Assembly: GCF_029240215.1 (NCBI RefSeq)
Contig: NZ_JARBTK010000007.1
Location: forward strand, 124,001 to 188,000
From: Chryseobacterium sp.
Lineage (GTDB): Bacteria > Bacteroidota > Bacteroidia > Flavobacteriales > Weeksellaceae
DNA: 64,000 bases
Reading direction: 5' to 3'
A program made the translations under genes and the position numbers. This document shows positions 35,798 through 44,363 of the stretch, in pieces. Below the pieces are notes generated by a model that was given only the letters and a program-made list of their open reading frames with translations, was not told where the DNA came from and made no database searches. Within the stretch, counting starts at the first letter, position 1, and every line of letters begins with the position of its first letter.

Positions 35798-36385
35798 ATG
35801 AAAAAATTGTATTGTTTTGATTTTGACGGCACGATTACGTATAAAGATACCATGTTTATGTATCTTAAATTTTACAATCCATCAAAATTCCGGGTGCAGT
35901 TTGTAAAACATATTCCTCTTTTTATTTTATTAAAACTAAAACTTGCTGAGACTGAAAAAGTGAAAAAAAGCTTTATCGGCTCAATTCTTAAAGGGCAGCT
36001 TCAGACAAAGATTGAGGAGAAATCTAAGCAGTTTTTTGAAGAAAGTTACCCGAAAATTATCCGAGAAAATGCTTTCGAATTTATTCAGAATATTGACAGA
36101 GAAAATACGGAAAGTCTTATTGTGACAGCTTCTTTAGATATTTGGACAAAACCTTTTGCTGAAAAATTACAGATGAATCTTGTTGCTACCAAGGCAGAAT
36201 TCAAAAATGGGGTTTTTACAGGAAATTTTATTGGTAAAAACTGCAACGGTAAAGAGAAATTAGAAAGGATAAAAGCAGAAATTTCTGACTCAAAATATGA
36301 TAAAATCATAGCATTCGGAGATACTTCAGGAGATAAATATATGCTTAAGTGGGCAAATGAAGGACATTATCAATTTTTTCACTAA
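35798..36385 (+). CDS. HAD-IB family phosphatase
   Basis: 195 residues with the HAD nucleophile motif CFDFDGTITYKDT near the N-terminus, a mid TASLDIW, and IIAFGDTSGDKYML at the end (motif IV), as in phosphoserine phosphatase-like HAD-IB enzymes. In this operon it is a good candidate for the step that removes the 5-phosphate from polyprenylphosphoryl-5-phosphoribose before DprE1 acts. That role is inferred from context. It is separated from the SDR gene by 99 bp containing a palindromic repeat. Confidence 0.8.
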   Translation: MKKLYCFDFDGTITYKDTMFMYLKFYNPSKFRVQFVKHIPLFILLKLKLAETEKVKKSFIGSILKGQLQTKIEEKSKQFFEESYPKIIRENAFEFIQNIDRENTESLIVTASLDIWTKPFAEKLQMNLVATKAEFKNGVFTGNFIGKNCNGKEKLERIKAEISDSKYDKIIAFGDTSGDKYMLKWANEGHYQFFH

Positions 36386-36406
36386 TTTTGAAGGATAAAT
36401 ATCGAT

Positions 36407-36865
36407 ATGAATAAACTTCTTATGTTGCTTTTGGCAGTTATTATGAGCTGTACAAATGCCTCGTCACAAAAGTCAAAAGATATGCAGGCAAAAGGAGAAA
36501 TTCTTGCTTCAGAAACACAGGGTGGAGCAGATCAGGCTGGTTTTAAAATCATAAAAGATCAGACAGAACTGAAAAACAGTATTATAGAAAATTTCAGTAA
36601 ATCCGGGATGGAACCTGTAATGGAAATTCCTGTTTTTCAAAAAGATAAGAAGGTTGTTTTATATAACTTAGGAACGTTCAATTCAGGAGATCATAAAGTG
36701 AATGAAATAAAAAGCATTTCGGTAAAAGATAATGTATTATATGTAGAAATTCCGGAATATGAATCGGGAGGAATGGCAATTCAGGTAATGTCAAATCCTT
36801 GGTTTATTTTTTCAGTTCCTTCAAATTATCAGTTCACTTCAGTAGAATTAAAATATTCAAAATAG
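36407..36865 (+). CDS. Small secreted or lipoprotein of unknown function
   Basis: 152 residues with a short signal ending MLLLAVIMSC, a plausible lipobox (Cys15). The mature part alternates polar and beta-type stretches (KKVVLYNLGTFNSGDHKV, ISVKDNVLYVEIPEYESGG) and could be a PrcB-like domain, but I do not recognise it firmly. It is spaced 21 bp after the HAD gene and 3 bp before the cysteine desulfurase, so it is probably in the same transcript. Confidence 0.6.
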   Translation: MNKLLMLLLAVIMSCTNASSQKSKDMQAKGEILASETQGGADQAGFKIIKDQTELKNSIIENFSKSGMEPVMEIPVFQKDKKVVLYNLGTFNSGDHKVNEIKSISVKDNVLYVEIPEYESGGMAIQVMSNPWFIFSVPSNYQFTSVELKYSK

Positions 36866-36868
36866 AAA

Positions 36869-38044
36869 ATGAATAAAATATATTTAGATAACGCTGCCAC
36901 GACGCCGCTTTCAGCAGAAGTTATCGATGCAATGGTAGAAACCATGAAAATGAATTTCGGAAATCCTTCTTCAACGCACAGTTTTGGGCAGGATGCTAAA
37001 ATTCTTATCGAAAACGTGAGAAGGCAGATTGCAGATTATCTTCATGTAAGTCCGGCAGAAATTATTTTCACCTCATGCGGAACAGAATCTAATAATATGA
37101 TCATCAAATCCAGCGTTGAGCATTTGGGAGTTGAAAGAATCATCAGTTCGCCGATGGAACATAAATGTGTTTCTGAGAGTATTTTGGATATGAAGAACAG
37201 AAAGGGTGTTGAGGTTGCTTATATCCGTCCCAATGAAAAAGGAGATATCGATCTGAATAGGCTTGAGGAGTTGCTGAAAGCTTCTGATAAAAAAACTTTG
37301 GTAAGTTTGATGCATGCCAATAACGAAATCGGAAATATTATAGACATTAAAAAAGTTGCTCAACTGTGTAAAGAAAATAATGCATTGTTCCATTCTGATA
37401 CGGTACAGACAATGGCTCACATGAATTTAGATTTTTCTGAAATTCCTGTGGATTTTGCTTCTTGCAGTGCACATAAATTCCACGGCCCTAAAGGAATTGG
37501 TTTTGCTTTTATCAGAAAATCAAGCGGTCTGAAAGGTATTATTACCGGTGGACCTCAGGAAAGAAGTTTAAGAGCGGGTACTGAAAACGTTGCCGGTATT
37601 GCAGGCTTAGGAAAAGCTTTGGAACTTTCTCTTAAAAATATGGATGCATATACACAACATATGCAGGACATCAAACAATATACTGTTGATCAGGTTTCAG
37701 AAGCAATTCCAGGTGTGAAATTCAATGGGAGAAGCTCTGAACTGGATAATAGTTTGTATACTGTTGTCAGTCTTTTATTACCTTACAAAAATCCTTTGAT
37801 TGGTTTGCAGCTGGATATGAAAGGAATTGCAGTTTCTCAGGGAAGTGCATGTTCTTCCGGAGCTTCAAAACCTTCTATGGTGATGATGATGGTGCTTTCA
37901 GAGGATGAAATGGATCATTGTACGCCATTGAGAGTTTCATTCAGTCACATGACAACAAAAGAGGATATTGACGTTTTTGTGAATGCTTTAAAAGAAATCT
38001 CTAAAGATCTGCTCATAGAAAATACAAATGTTGAGCATAGATAG
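36869..38044 (+). CDS. Cysteine desulfurase family protein (NifS/IscS-like)
   Basis: 391 residues of a class V aminotransferase fold. The start IYLDNAATTPL, the PLP Lys in SCSAHKFHGPKG (Lys203) and the active Cys in GSACSSGA (Cys328) are all present. It removes sulfur from cysteine as an enzyme-bound persulfide for Fe-S clusters or thio-modified tRNA. No isc or suf genes are adjacent. It lies 3 bp after the preceding lipoprotein gene. Confidence 0.9.
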   Translation: MNKIYLDNAATTPLSAEVIDAMVETMKMNFGNPSSTHSFGQDAKILIENVRRQIADYLHVSPAEIIFTSCGTESNNMIIKSSVEHLGVERIISSPMEHKCVSESILDMKNRKGVEVAYIRPNEKGDIDLNRLEELLKASDKKTLVSLMHANNEIGNIIDIKKVAQLCKENNALFHSDTVQTMAHMNLDFSEIPVDFASCSAHKFHGPKGIGFAFIRKSSGLKGIITGGPQERSLRAGTENVAGIAGLGKALELSLKNMDAYTQHMQDIKQYTVDQVSEAIPGVKFNGRSSELDNSLYTVVSLLLPYKNPLIGLQLDMKGIAVSQGSACSSGASKPSMVMMMVLSEDEMDHCTPLRVSFSHMTTKEDIDVFVNALKEISKDLLIENTNVEHR

Positions 38045-38063
38045 TCTTATCGCTTAAAAATTG

Positions 38064-38071
38064 TAATTTTG
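38064..38071 (+). promoter_or_regulatory. Promoter -7 element of trxA
   Basis: TAATTTTG, 44 bp before the thioredoxin ATG. Confidence 0.5.
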
Positions 38072-38115
38072 ATCTCAGTAATTAAATATAATATTAATAA
38101 TTAAAAGATATAAAA

Positions 38116-38433
38116 ATGGCTTTAGAAATTACAGACAGCTCGTTTCAGGAAACGGTTTTAAAATCAGACAAACCGGTATTGGTAGATTTTTGGGCAGTAT
38201 GGTGCGGACCATGCAGAACTTTGGGACCAATCATCGAAGAAGTAGCATCAGATTTTGAAGGAAAAGCTGTTGTAGGAAAAGTAGATGTTGACAACAATCA
38301 GGAAATTTCTATGCAGTACGGAATCAGAAATATTCCTACTGTTCTTATTTTTAAGAATGGTGAGGTAGTAGATAAATTGGTAGGTGTTACTCCAAAAGAG
38401 ATCATCGCAGAGAAATTAAGTGCACACTTATAA
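38116..38433 (+). CDS. trxA: Thioredoxin
   Basis: 105 residues with the canonical active site WCGPC (Cys30, Cys33) and cis-Pro segment RNIPTVLIFKNG. It reduces disulfides in cytoplasmic proteins such as ribonucleotide reductase. There is no signal peptide. It has its own promoter box and a strong terminator. Confidence 0.95.
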   Translation: MALEITDSSFQETVLKSDKPVLVDFWAVWCGPCRTLGPIIEEVASDFEGKAVVGKVDVDNNQEISMQYGIRNIPTVLIFKNGEVVDKLVGVTPKEIIAEKLSAHL

Positions 38434-38453
38434 AAAAAACCGCTTTGATAATG

Positions 38454-38486
38454 AATGCTTTCCGCATCGGGAAGCATTTTTTTTAT
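38454..38486 (+). terminator. Terminator of trxA
   Basis: AATGCTTTCC pairs with GGGAAGCATT (one G-U pair) around a 5-nt loop, followed by a T-run. Confidence 0.85.
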
Positions 38487-38494
38487 AAAAATAC

Positions 38495-38524
38495 TTGCAG
38501 ATTACAGTAAAAGTTGTATTTTTG
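38495..38524 (+). promoter_or_regulatory. Promoter of tRNA-Asp
   Basis: TTG at 38495-38497, a 19-bp spacer, and TATTTTTG at 38517-38524, 43 bp before the tRNA. Confidence 0.65.
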
Positions 38525-38566
38525 CAACCACAATAAACAAAGATATTTTCTTATTTGTTGTAAAGA

Positions 38567-38640
38567 GATCCGGTAGTTCAGCTGGTTAGAATGCCGCCCT
38601 GTCACGGCGGAGGTCGCGGGTTCGAGTCCCGTCCGGATCG
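38567..38640 (+). tRNA. tRNA-Asp (anticodon GTC)
   Basis: 74 nt. The acceptor stem pairs GATCCGG with CCGGATC; the anticodon arm is CCGCC-CTGTCAC-GGCGG with GTC at 38601-38603; the T arm GCGGGTTCGAGTCCCGT is standard. CCA is not encoded. A copy of the 3' part follows at 38666. Confidence 0.95.
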
Positions 38641-38665
38641 CAGAAAGTTTTTATTCAATTTACTT

Positions 38666-38722
38666 GTTAGAATGCCGCCCTGTCACGGCGGAGGTCGCGG
38701 GTTCGAGTCCCGTCCGGATCGC
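38666..38722 (+). repeat. Partial copy of tRNA-Asp 3' portion (probable attachment-site scar)
   Basis: 57 nt identical to 38585-38641, from the D-loop GTTAGAATG through the T arm and acceptor 3' strand. The D-arm 5' half and acceptor 5' strand are missing, so it cannot be a functional tRNA. The copies are separated by 24 bp. Duplication of a tRNA 3' end is the footprint expected of a tRNA-targeting integrase. Confidence 0.8.
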
Positions 38723-38729
38723 TCGAGTG

Positions 38730-38756
38730 AAAAGTCGCAAATTTAGCGACTTTTTT
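38730..38756 (+). terminator. Terminator after tRNA-Asp region
   Basis: AAAAGTCGC (38730-38738) pairs with GCGACTTTT (38746-38754), followed by TT. Confidence 0.75.
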
Positions 38757-38761
38757 CGTTT

Positions 38762-38854
38762 GTAATTGTTGACTCCAGCTCTTTCTTTCAAAATTCTCAT
38801 AACAGCATCATCCATATCTTCATTCTTTCTTACATAACCTCCCGGCAAAACCGT
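38762..38854 (-). pseudogene. NUDIX hydrolase fragment
   Basis: About 31 codons read TVLPGGYVRKNEDMDDA then VMRILKERAGVNNY, matching the region around the NUDIX box start of NrtR-like or ADP-ribose pyrophosphatase-type proteins. No start precedes it, and the frame runs into the terminator and the tRNA copy. It is a remnant left beside the tRNA duplication. Confidence 0.6.
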
Positions 38855-39428
38855 TGATGTCTATAATTCATTCGTAGCAGAAGAATTTTCAACTTATTCT
38901 GGTCAAAACCAAAAATCACAGGATACACAGATTGATGAGGTAGGTAGATATCTTTGCTTCGTTCGATCTTTGTAAAATTAATTCTTTAAAGTCATTATTC
39001 AATTCCTGAATCAATGTTACAAAATTTTAATAAAAAAATTACGAAAAGCAAATTTTAAGAAATTGAGTGGTTTTTTGGAGAGATCTTAACAGTTTTAATT
39101 TCATTGTTTCTTATTAAATCAATTAAATTTCATATTTAATTTTGAATTCATATGATTGATATTCAGGTATTTAAAATTTGTATTAAATTTTATTAATATT
39201 TATTTGTTCAATTAAAATAAAGAATGTACTATTGTAATGCTTCGTATTGAAGCAATAAATTGAAGCTTAATTAGCATAGGAAAATAAATTATTAATCTTC
39301 AGTTTCTGTAAGCAAAATTTAACACGTTTTTTCATCTGTTTTTGCCGTCTGATTTTTTAGAAGGAGGTATCAATTTGTGTTAAAATTTCTTAAACCTTTA
39401 AAGAAAAATTAAAAATATATACCTTGAA

Positions 39429-41696
39429 ATGAGAAAATCCACACTTAAAATTTCAGCTTTAGGATTGATGCTTTCCTTTGTATTGGTTTACGGGCAGGAA
39501 AAAACAGACACACTTGCAGTAAAAAATGCCGTGAATGCAGCTACAAAAACTGAAGAAGGCGTAAAAACTGTGACCACATCTTCAAAAGAAGATAACAACA
39601 GAAACGTAATGTTGAACGCGGCCAACAACACAAGTCCGAGAGACGTAAATATCGGTTTGCCATCAACAGTTGGTGGAATTACGATTCTTGAAAATGACTT
39701 GCCTGCCGTTTACTTCTTCTGGCCGGAACTTCCCAACAAAACCTGGAGGCAAAGTGTAGGCCTGGAAAAAACAGGACTTCTGAAAATGGACCAGCTGGCA
39801 AATACAATGGGTGATCTTGGTTTTGCAGTCAACTCTTATTCTCAAATCGGAACAAAGGATTTAAAAGTCAAAGGAAAATTTACAACAAGCACTTTCGGTT
39901 GGCTGCAAGGTGATGTAAATGCTTCAGGACCTATTTCTAAAAACGGCTGGACGTACACAGTTGGTGCCTTCGCCAATTTTGACCCGAGCACCTATAAATT
40001 GGGTTTTGCCAGAAATGCCGATGAAACAAAGATTTTCAGAGCCGGTTTAACCAAATATTTCAATGACGATAAGGGTAAAATCTCAGTTTTATACAAATAT
40101 GCCGATTCGTACAGTCTCACCAATTATGCGGTTTTCGAATACGGACCGGAAGGTAAGGTAACCGAGCTGGATAACTTCAAAATCGGTAGAGATTCTTACG
40201 TGGTGCGTGAGGGAAATATGAAGTTTAAAGACGTTCTTTCCGGACAGACCTATTTTGCAAACCTTGCAGGGAATGATAACAGGTCTAGTTCTCATAACAT
40301 TGACGTTGTCGGAAATTATTTGCTGAATAACGGCTGGAATTTCAAATTCTCAACTCGAGCCCACTTCTCAAAAGTAAAAATGGCCAACAGCATTCCTTTA
40401 AGTATTTTCAATGCTGCGCCGGGGGCTGGTTACACACTTGCTTCAAACGGACAGGCATATTCAGGTCCAGTCGGAACACAGTTGGCAATGTACACACCAG
40501 AAACGCCAATTACGAGTGTTACAGGACGTTTTTCACTGAACAAACAGGTGGGAAATCATAACCTTACCGTAGGTGTTTTAGAGCAATATTATCACATCGA
40601 TAAATTCACCTCAAACCGTTCTTTCTTCTACCAGACGGTTGGCGCGCAGCCTCAAAGATTAATCGGTCCCAATACAGATGCAGATGGTTTCTACAACTAC
40701 AATGCCGGTGCAGAATACCACAGCGGAACAGAAAATAAACTGTCTATTTATGGAACAGATGAATGGAAAGTTTCTGATAATTTCAACTTGAGCTACGGTT
40801 TGCATCTTAAAAATCACATTCTGGACGGAGAATATTCGTTGACACCAAGAACGGTTGGTTTCAGCTTTACAGATTCAAGTCAATTCAATCAGATTAATCA
40901 GAGCTTTTTCCAGATTGGTGGTAGCTTGAACGCAACATACAACATTACCAAAAACTTTGGCGTGATCGCAAACGCTTTATACACCGAAGAAAACAGAAGA
41001 CTGGAAAGTTATTCACAGGCTTTTGAACCCAATACCAATAAAATTAAAAGTCCGCTTGGTGCAATCGGAGTGTTCTGGAATACAGACTGGATTCAGCTGA
41101 TTTCTCAGGCGACCTATCTTAAGAAAAATAACAACCTGAACCGATACAATCTTGTAAATCCAGCCAACAGTTCTCAGGCGCAGGTTGCAACGGTTTATTA
41201 CGATATTCAGACATTGGGATGGACAACGGATTTTGTTTTAAAGCCATTCAAAGGATTTAACTTGCATTATTTGGTGACGTTCCAGAATCCGGTTTACAAG
41301 AAATTTAATTTTGATGCATTCGGAACTTCATATAACTACAGCGACAACAATGTGTTGGGTGTTGCTAAAACTTTAATGGAAATCGACCCGAGTTACACGA
41401 TTGACAAGTGGAGATTCTGGGCAAGTTTCAGATATTTCTCAAAACAATATGCGAATCTTACCAACGCCTTATATTTCGCTCCAAGATGGGAAACTTTCGG
41501 TGGAGTAAGTTATACGGTTAATAAAAATATCAATCTTGGCGCAACGGTTATCAACTTCCTGAATCAAAGAGGAGCAAGCGGAACCATCAATGGTGCTGAA
41601 CTGATTACCGATGCGAGTCCATACTACGGAAAATTATTGACGGGAACTTACATTATGCCATTAACAGGTCAATTTTCTGTAAGCTTTAATTTCTAA
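39429..41696 (+). CDS. TonB-dependent outer-membrane receptor (SusC-like, without SusD)
   Basis: 755 residues with signal peptide MRKSTLKISALGLMLSFVLVYG. Residues 60-130 (SPRDVNIGLPSTVGGITIL, DLPAVYFFWPEL) form a plug domain of the kind seen in Bacteroidota receptors; the rest is amphipathic beta strands typical of a 22-strand barrel, ending in the aromatic QFSVSFNF. There is no N-terminal carboxypeptidase-like domain and no SusD gene beside it. It would import a ligand with TonB energy. The GH3 gene follows after 11 bp, which suggests a glycan fragment as ligand. Confidence 0.83.
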   Translation: MRKSTLKISALGLMLSFVLVYGQEKTDTLAVKNAVNAATKTEEGVKTVTTSSKEDNNRNVMLNAANNTSPRDVNIGLPSTVGGITILENDLPAVYFFWPELPNKTWRQSVGLEKTGLLKMDQLANTMGDLGFAVNSYSQIGTKDLKVKGKFTTSTFGWLQGDVNASGPISKNGWTYTVGAFANFDPSTYKLGFARNADETKIFRAGLTKYFNDDKGKISVLYKYADSYSLTNYAVFEYGPEGKVTELDNFKIGRDSYVVREGNMKFKDVLSGQTYFANLAGNDNRSSSHNIDVVGNYLLNNGWNFKFSTRAHFSKVKMANSIPLSIFNAAPGAGYTLASNGQAYSGPVGTQLAMYTPETPITSVTGRFSLNKQVGNHNLTVGVLEQYYHIDKFTSNRSFFYQTVGAQPQRLIGPNTDADGFYNYNAGAEYHSGTENKLSIYGTDEWKVSDNFNLSYGLHLKNHILDGEYSLTPRTVGFSFTDSSQFNQINQSFFQIGGSLNATYNITKNFGVIANALYTEENRRLESYSQAFEPNTNKIKSPLGAIGVFWNTDWIQLISQATYLKKNNNLNRYNLVNPANSSQAQVATVYYDIQTLGWTTDFVLKPFKGFNLHYLVTFQNPVYKKFNFDAFGTSYNYSDNNVLGVAKTLMEIDPSYTIDKWRFWASFRYFSKQYANLTNALYFAPRWETFGGVSYTVNKNINLGATVINFLNQRGASGTINGAELITDASPYYGKLLTGTYIMPLTGQFSVSFNF

Positions 41697-41707
41697 AATT
41701 TAAAACA

Positions 41708-43999
41708 ATGAAAAGAACAGTTTTAAATATTGCAGCCCTATTTTTAGGAATAACAGCATTTTCACAAAACATTCAGATTGTAACCAATTCTAAAGGTCCG
41801 GTTTTGGGGTATTCTGGAGATTCAGGCGTGAAAATTCTGACAGTTGGCGGAAATAAATTTAAAGATTTAAATAAAAATGGAAAGCTCGATAAATACGAAG
41901 ACTGGAGACTTCCGATTGATGAAAGAGCCAAAGATTTAGCTTCAAAAATGTCCGTTGAGCAGATTGCAGGATTAATGTTGTACAGTGGTCACCAATCGGT
42001 CCCAGCTCCTGCAGACGGTTTCAGAGCAGGAAAATATAACGGAATGTTTTACAAAGAAAGCGGTGCAAAAGCTTTTGATTTAACAGACCAGCAAAAGAAA
42101 TTTTTAAAAGAAGATAATCTTCGTCACGTTTTGGTAACAACGGTAGAATCTCCGGAAATTGCTGCAAAATGGAGCAACAATATTCAGGCTTACATCGAAG
42201 GTTTAGGATTAGGAATTCCTGCCAACAACAGTACAGACCCGAGACATTCGGCAACGGTAACAGCAGAATTTAATGAAGGAGCAGGCGGACAAATCTCTCT
42301 TTGGCCGGACGGTTTGGCGATGGGCGCAACTTTCGACCCGGAATTGGTGAAGAAATTCGGAAATATCGCCGCTCAGGAATACAGAGCCTTAGGAATTTCA
42401 ACCGCTTTATCGCCGCAAATCGATTTAGGAACAGAACCTCGCTGGTATAGAATCGCTTACGTTTTCAGCGAAAGTCCGGAACTGACCGCTGATTTAGGAA
42501 GAGGTTACATCGACGGTTTCCAGACAACCATCGGAAGTAAAAACGGTTGGGGAAACAAAAGTGTGAACGCAATGGTGAAACACTGGCCGGGAGGCGGACC
42601 TGAAGAAGGCGGTCGTGACGGTCACTGGGCAATGGGAAAATTTGCGGTTTATCCGGGAAATAATTTCCAGAATCACGTAAAACCGTTTACTGAAGGTGCA
42701 TTTAAATTAAATGGCGGAACCAAAGAAGCTTCTGCGGTAATGCCTTATTACACAATTAGTTTTAATCAGGATACGAAAAACGGAGAAAACGTTGGAAATG
42801 GCTATAGCAAATACTTAATCACCGATTTACTCCGTGGAAAATACAAATACGATGGCGTAGTCTGTACCGATTGGTTAATTACCGCAGATGAACCAAAATC
42901 TCCGGGAGGATTTGCCGGAAAACCTTGGGGAGCAGAAAAATTGTCAATCGCTCAACGTCATTACAAAGTGTTAGAAGCCGGCGTTGACCAGTTTGGAGGA
43001 AACAACGACAAAGCGCCTGTTTTGGAAGCCTATCAAATGGGCGTAAAGGAACACGGTGAAAAAGCGTATCGTGCAAAATTTGAGCAGTCAGCGGTTCGTT
43101 TATTGAGAAATTTCTTCAGAACCGGATTGTTTGAAAACCCTTACGCTAACGTTGAAGAAACAAAGAAAATCGTTGGTAATCCTGAATTTATGAAAGCAGG
43201 TTACGAAGCTCAGGTAAAATCCATCGTACTATTGAAAAACAAAGCCAATATTCTTCCGATTAAAGAAAGAAAAACGGTTTACATTCCGAAAAGATATTCT
43301 CCTGCAACCTTCAACTGGTGGGGAGTTTACACCGGACCATCTTTGGAATATCCTGTCGATATCGAAAAAGTGAAGAAACATTTTAATGTCACAGACGACC
43401 CTGCAAAAGCTGATTTTGCTCTGGTTTTCGTGAAAAGTCCGCACAGTGAAGAAGGTGGTTACAGCGACATTGACGCTAAAGAAGGCGGAAACGGTTATCT
43501 TCCGATTTCTCTTCAATATCAGACATACACGGCAACCGAAGCTCGTGAAAAAAGTATCGCAGCAGGCGACCCGGTTGTTGCACCGAATGTTCACGACAGA
43601 ACGTTCAAGAACAAAACTTCTACAGCGACTAATTTCACAGATTTGTTAGCGATAGAAAATGCTTACAAGGCAATGAACGGAAAGCCGGTCATCGTTTCTA
43701 TCACAGCTTCCAAGCCGATGATTTTTAATGAATTTGAAAAACACGCCGATGCAATTCTGATGAATTTCAATGTATCCAATCAGGCAGTTGTGGATATTGT
43801 GACCGGAAAATACGAACCTTCAGGTTTGCTTCCTTTACAGATGCCTGCGAATATGGCGACGGTTGAAAAGCAGAAAGAAGATGTTCCTTATGATATGGAA
43901 ACACACAAAGATTCCGAAGGTCACAACTACGATTTCGGATATGGAATGAACTGGTCTGGCGTAATTAAAGATGCCAGAACTCAAAAATATCATAAATAA
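41708..43999 (+). CDS. Secreted glycoside hydrolase family 3 protein
   Basis: 763 residues with signal peptide MKRTVLNIAALFLGITAFSQ. An EF-hand-like DLNKNGKLDKYEDWRLP precedes the GH3 (alpha/beta)8 domain (LASKMSVEQIAGLMLYSG). MVKHWPGGGPEEGGRDGHW corresponds to the substrate-binding KH region and VVCTDWLITADE gives the nucleophile Asp388. The second domain follows (IVLLKNKANILPI). GH3 members remove glucose, xylose or GlcNAc from non-reducing ends; specificity is not readable. No FnIII-like tail is seen, unlike the GH3 at 46487. It is the second gene after the receptor. Confidence 0.88.
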   Translation: MKRTVLNIAALFLGITAFSQNIQIVTNSKGPVLGYSGDSGVKILTVGGNKFKDLNKNGKLDKYEDWRLPIDERAKDLASKMSVEQIAGLMLYSGHQSVPAPADGFRAGKYNGMFYKESGAKAFDLTDQQKKFLKEDNLRHVLVTTVESPEIAAKWSNNIQAYIEGLGLGIPANNSTDPRHSATVTAEFNEGAGGQISLWPDGLAMGATFDPELVKKFGNIAAQEYRALGISTALSPQIDLGTEPRWYRIAYVFSESPELTADLGRGYIDGFQTTIGSKNGWGNKSVNAMVKHWPGGGPEEGGRDGHWAMGKFAVYPGNNFQNHVKPFTEGAFKLNGGTKEASAVMPYYTISFNQDTKNGENVGNGYSKYLITDLLRGKYKYDGVVCTDWLITADEPKSPGGFAGKPWGAEKLSIAQRHYKVLEAGVDQFGGNNDKAPVLEAYQMGVKEHGEKAYRAKFEQSAVRLLRNFFRTGLFENPYANVEETKKIVGNPEFMKAGYEAQVKSIVLLKNKANILPIKERKTVYIPKRYSPATFNWWGVYTGPSLEYPVDIEKVKKHFNVTDDPAKADFALVFVKSPHSEEGGYSDIDAKEGGNGYLPISLQYQTYTATEAREKSIAAGDPVVAPNVHDRTFKNKTSTATNFTDLLAIENAYKAMNGKPVIVSITASKPMIFNEFEKHADAILMNFNVSNQAVVDIVTGKYEPSGLLPLQMPANMATVEKQKEDVPYDMETHKDSEGHNYDFGYGMNWSGVIKDARTQKYHK

Positions 44000-44135
44000 T
44001 AGTTCATCATAAATAGGTTAATTGATGTCTTGAGACCGGGCATTAGGTTCAGTCTCATTTCTTTTGACATAATATTTTGGGCAGCTTTATCCGCCTGTAG
44101 TTTATCCTGAGCGGAGTCGAAGGGTTCCCGCTTTT

Positions 44136-44194
44136 TTGTCATTGCGAAGAAACTGAATTAATCAGTTGAAATTTTCAGCAATCGCAATCACAAA
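44136..44194. repeat. Variant palindrome TTTGTCATTGCGA
   Basis: TTTGTCATTGCGA pairs with TCGCAATCACAAA with one mismatch. The outer bases resemble the GTCATTCC family, but the core differs. Confidence 0.55.
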
Positions 44195-44252
44195 AAGAGC
44201 TCCACTCAAGTCGGGCTGCGTGCAATTCGATGTTAAAATCAACAGCGTTTTT

Positions 44253-44316
44253 GTCATTCCGTAGGAATCTCAACAATGATATTTGAAATACTGAGCTTAG
44301 ATTCCTACGGAATGAC
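44253..44316. repeat. REP-like palindrome, copy 4
   Basis: GTCATTCCGTAGGAATCT and AGATTCCTACGGAATGAC are perfect reverse complements. It is the best preserved copy in the window. Confidence 0.78.
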
Positions 44317-44363
44317 AAACCAACTACAAAGTTTAAGAACTAAAAATCAAAACAATTTAAAAA

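Larger units (their letters stand above)
38641..39428. other. tRNA-flanking region with gene remnants
   Basis: This is gene-free DNA after tRNA-Asp: the partial tRNA copy, a hairpin, a NUDIX fragment, and a stretch around 38855-38985 whose plus frame reads VYNSFVAEEFSTYSGQNQ without a start, perhaps another remnant. The right part (39000-39428) is very AT-rich. AAGGAGGT at 39362-39369 precedes an 11-codon ORF from GTG 39377. Confidence 0.55.
44000..44363. other. Intergenic region with stacked repeats
   Basis: There is no gene in these 364 bp. It contains a CCTGAGCGGAGTCGAAGG unit (44105-44122), a variant palindrome beginning TTTGTCATTGCGA (44136-44194) and a full GTCATTCC palindrome (44253-44316). 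Confidence 0.6.

Noticed and set aside
38666..38722. Second tRNA-Asp gene
   Set aside because: It lacks the 5' acceptor strand and most of the D arm, so it cannot fold as a tRNA.
43229..43594. 121-codon ORF antisense to the first GH3 gene
   Set aside because: It is an antisense shadow of a well-supported coding sequence without its own family resemblance.
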